In this document: piece by piece, positions 5,118 through 7,527 of the stretch | Position numbering within the stretch: position 1 is the first letter of the stretch | Layout of the letters: every line of letters begins with the position of its first letter | Assembly (NCBI GenBank): GCA_947499275.1 | Contig: CANMNM010000057.1 | Coordinates: 1-7,527 of the forward strand | Source: Actinomycetota bacterium | GTDB lineage: Bacteria; Actinomycetota; Actinomycetes; S36-B12 | DNA length: 7,527 nt | Direction of reading: 5' to 3' | Notes under the pieces: model-generated | Told to the model about the DNA's origin: nothing | What the model saw: the letters and a program-made list of their open reading frames with translations, nothing else | The model's database searches: none | Translations under genes and position numbers: made by a program

Positions 5118-7527
5118 AGAAGCGAACGAAGGACGTACTGCAAAATTCCACCGTTTCGATAGTAATCAGCTTCACCCGGTGTGTCGATTCGCAGATCCGC
5201 AACAAATTTAATGACGCTTCCCTGTGGTGTCGTTGCGCTGACCGTCAATTGCTTCGGCGTTACTCCCGCATTGAGTTCTGTGACCCCGTCAATGGCAAAC
5301 ACTTCGCTTCCGGATAGGCCAAGTGTTTGCGCGTTCTCACCTTCCACGAACTGCAGTGGTAGAACCCCCATACCGATCAGATTGGACCGATGAATTCGTT
5401 CATACGACTCTGCAATAACCGCCCTCACACCGAGAAGTGCGGTGCCCTTTGCGGCCCAGTCACGACTTGACCCCGAACCGTATTCTTTGCCCGCCAAAAT
5501 GATAAGTGGGATGCCATCGCTCTTGTACTTCATCGCTGCGTCGTAAATTGTTGTCACACCCATGTCGGGGTTCGTGAAATCTAAGGTGAACCCACCCTCT
5601 GTTCCTGGAGCGATCAGATTCTTCAATCGAATGTTGGCAAATGTCCCTCGAATCATGACTTCATGATTTCCTCGACGCGAACCGTATGAGTTGAAATCCT
5701 TACGCTCGATTCCGTGCTCGCTCAAGTAAATTCCGGCAGGTGAATCTGCCTTTATTGAGCCAGCTGGTGAAATATGGTCCGTCGTCACCGAATCACCCAG
5801 CCAGGCAAGAACTCGTGCTCCGCTGATGTTGGTGACGGGCGATGGTTCGCGTTGCATTCCTTCAAAATACGGAGGGCGCCGAACATATGTGCTCTGTGCA
5901 TCCCATTGAAAAATACTGCCCGTCGGTGTCGGGAGAGATCGCCATACTTCATCACCGGCGAATACATCGCGATACCGGTCAATGTACATCTGGGAATCAA
6001 TTGACTCTGCAATCACCTGTTCAATTTCTGTTGATGAGGGCCAGACATCGGCGAGAAAAACTGGAGTGCCGTCTTCGTCGAAACCCAGTGGATCGTTGAC
6101 GAGGTCAATATCCATCGTTCCTGCGATTGCGTAAGCAACAACAAGTGGTGGCGAGGCAAGGTAATTCATTTTAACGTCCGGGTTAATTCGACCTTCAAAG
6201 TTTCTATTCCCACTGAGCACCGAACTAACGACGATGTCATCGGTATTTATTGCAGCGGATAACGCGGGAATTAAGGGACCAGAGTTCCCGATACAGGTTG
6301 TGCAGCCATACCCAACAACACTGAATCCGAGTTTCTCCAAATATGGCAACAGGCCCGACTTCTCGTAGTAGTCGGTAACGACCTTTGACCCGGGTGCCAA
6401 TGTCGTCTTGACCCAAGCTTTGCGGGTTAAGCCACGTTCCACGGCTTTTTTAGCCAAAAGTCCAGCGCCGATCATGACGGACGGATTTGACGTATTGGTG
6501 CATGAAGTGATCGCGGCAACGCCAACAGCCCCGTGCCCAACTTCTACGGACTCACCTGCAATGTCAATACGTACTTTATGGTCCGGTGCCGTGGTGAAGC
6601 CTGCCAAAGCAGTTTTAAACATTGGTTGAGATTGCGCCAAAATCACTCGGTCCTGTGGGCGCTTTGGGCCTGCAATACTGGGCACCACGGTGCTCATATC
6701 CAGTTCAATTGAATCTGAGTAGGTGGCGTGCGAGGTGGTGTCGTGCCAAAGACCCTGCCGCTGGGCATAAGCCTTTACCAATTCGATTGATTCTGGGGTC
6801 CGTCCCGTCAGAGCGAGGTAATTCAAAGTCACATCATCGATGGGAAAAATTGCCACCGTGCTGCCGTACTCGGGGCTCATATTTCCGATAGTTGCTCGGT
6901 TTGCCAGAGGGACAGAACCAATGCCATCGCCGTGAAATTCAACGAATTTGCCCACCACACCACGCTCACGTAGCATTTCTGTGATTGTCAGAACTAAGTC
7001 GGTGGCGGTTGCGCCGGGAGGAAGTTCACCCGTCAGTTTGAAACCGAGTACACGAGGTATCAGCATGGAGACGGATTGGCCAAGCATTGCCGCCTCGGCT
7101 TCTATTCCCCCTACGCCCCAGCCCAGCACACCCAATCCATTAACCATGGTGGTGTGCGAATCCGTTCCCACAACCGTGTCGGGGTAGGCCTGGCCCCCTC
7201 GAGCCATAACCACCCGAGCCAAATTTTCGATATTTACCTGATGCACAATTCCGGTGCCTGGTGGAACAACTTTGAACTCGTCGAATGCGCTCTGTCCCCA
7301 TCGCAAGAATTGGTAGCGCTCCCTATTGCGTTCGTATTCCAGCTCAACATTTCGATCAGCAGAGTCTGGGGCCCCGAAAAAGTCTGCGATAACGGAGTGG
7401 TCGATGACCAGTTCAACGGGATTAAGCGGTTCTATCTTGTCGGGATTACCACCGAGCGCGATGACAGCTTCACGCATCGTTGCTAAGTCAACAACTACCG
7501 GGACCCCGGTGAAGTCCTGCAAGATAA
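5114..7527 (-). CDS. acnA: Aconitate hydratase A (aconitase), N-terminus outside the window
   Basis: Aconitase interconverts citrate and isocitrate through cis-aconitate in the TCA cycle, using a [4Fe-4S] cluster in the cytoplasm. The frame runs open off the window edge. The visible start, I-L followed by QDFTGVP, is the internal conserved VLMQDFTGVP region of AcnA, so the TTG at 7522 is not a start. About 803 residues are present. Matching its cluster cysteines to E. coli AcnA (C435, C501, C504) implies about 94 missing N-terminal residues and a normal length near 900. The cysteines are encoded at 6502-6500 (TSCTNTS), 6304-6302 and 6295-6293 (GCTTCIG), with exactly the 66- and 3-residue spacings expected. 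Counting from the TTG codon, other active-site motifs are DHS at 41-43, HQVN at 94-97 and DSHTTM at 121-126, then the swivel-domain YGSRRGNHE and GSGSSRD near 682-688. This is the AcnA/IRP1 type, not AcnB. The stop overlaps the next gene's start by 4 bases. Confidence 0.96.
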   Translation of the reverse strand, partial: ILQDFTGVPVVVDLATMREAVIALGGNPDKIEPLNPVELVIDHSVIADFFGAPDSADRNVELEYERNRERYQFLRWGQSAFDEFKVVPPGTGIVHQVNIENLARVVMARGGQAYPDTVVGTDSHTTMVNGLGVLGWGVGGIEAEAAMLGQSVSMLIPRVLGFKLTGELPPGATATDLVLTITEMLRERGVVGKFVEFHGDGIGSVPLANRATIGNMSPEYGSTVAIFPIDDVTLNYLALTGRTPESIELVKAYAQRQGLWHDTTSHATYSDSIELDMSTVVPSIAGPKRPQDRVILAQSQPMFKTALAGFTTAPDHKVRIDIAGESVEVGHGAVGVAAITSCTNTSNPSVMIGAGLLAKKAVERGLTRKAWVKTTLAPGSKVVTDYYEKSGLLPYLEKLGFSVVGYGCTTCIGNSGPLIPALSAAINTDDIVVSSVLSGNRNFEGRINPDVKMNYLASPPLVVAYAIAGTMDIDLVNDPLGFDEDGTPVFLADVWPSSTEIEQVIAESIDSQMYIDRYRDVFAGDEVWRSLPTPTGSIFQWDAQSTYVRRPPYFEGMQREPSPVTNISGARVLAWLGDSVTTDHISPAGSIKADSPAGIYLSEHGIERKDFNSYGSRRGNHEVMIRGTFANIRLKNLIAPGTEGGFTLDFTNPDMGVTTIYDAAMKYKSDGIPLIILAGKEYGSGSSRDWAAKGTALLGVRAVIAESYERIHRSNLIGMGVLPLQFVEGENAQTLGLSGSEVFAIDGVTELNAGVTPKQLTVSATTPQGSVIKFVADLRIDTPGEADYYRNGGILQYVLRSLL

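Noticed and set aside
7076..7486. 136-codon plus-strand open frame opposite acnA
   Set aside because: It covers the highly conserved DSHTTM region of aconitase on the other strand, and its translation resembles nothing known. It is a shadow frame.
7520..7522. TTG at 7522 as the aconitase start
   Set aside because: It encodes a conserved Leu in the internal motif before QDFTGVP. About 94 more residues are expected upstream outside the window.

Overview
The window carries five protein genes in two convergent blocks, with almost no non-coding DNA. Both ends cut through a gene. The protein families, the fadA-then-fadB order, the aconitase type and the Dxs sequence style all point to an actinobacterium (Actinomycetota). 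By eye the base composition is only moderately GC-rich, roughly half G+C, and neighbouring genes overlap or lie within a few bases of each other. That combination suggests a small, compact genome, such as an aquatic or freshwater actinobacterial lineage. The lineage is inference from composition and gene packing; no rRNA or other taxonomic marker is present.

Left block, plus strand (1-2853): the 3' part of fadA (thiolase) followed by a complete fadB (enoyl-CoA hydratase / 3-hydroxyacyl-CoA dehydrogenase). The two are joined by an ATGA stop/start overlap. Together they encode the beta and alpha subunits of a trifunctional fatty-acid beta-oxidation complex that ends in acetyl-CoA release.

Right block, minus strand (7527 down to 2837): the 3' 90% or so of acnA (aconitase A), then a 121-residue protein of unknown function, then dxs (1-deoxy-D-xylulose-5-phosphate synthase). 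acnA and the small gene share a GTGA overlap, and the small gene and dxs are separated by 4 bases, so the three are very probably one transcript. It links a TCA-cycle iron-sulfur enzyme with the first step of the MEP isoprenoid pathway.

The two blocks meet tail to tail, and the ends of fadB and dxs overlap by 17 bases. I see no intrinsic terminator there. The window has no RNA gene, mobile element, CRISPR array, riboswitch or gene-free stretch above a few bases. It is an ordinary housekeeping region. Worth a second look are the uncharacterised gene between acnA and dxs, the overlapping convergent ends, and the start-codon details.
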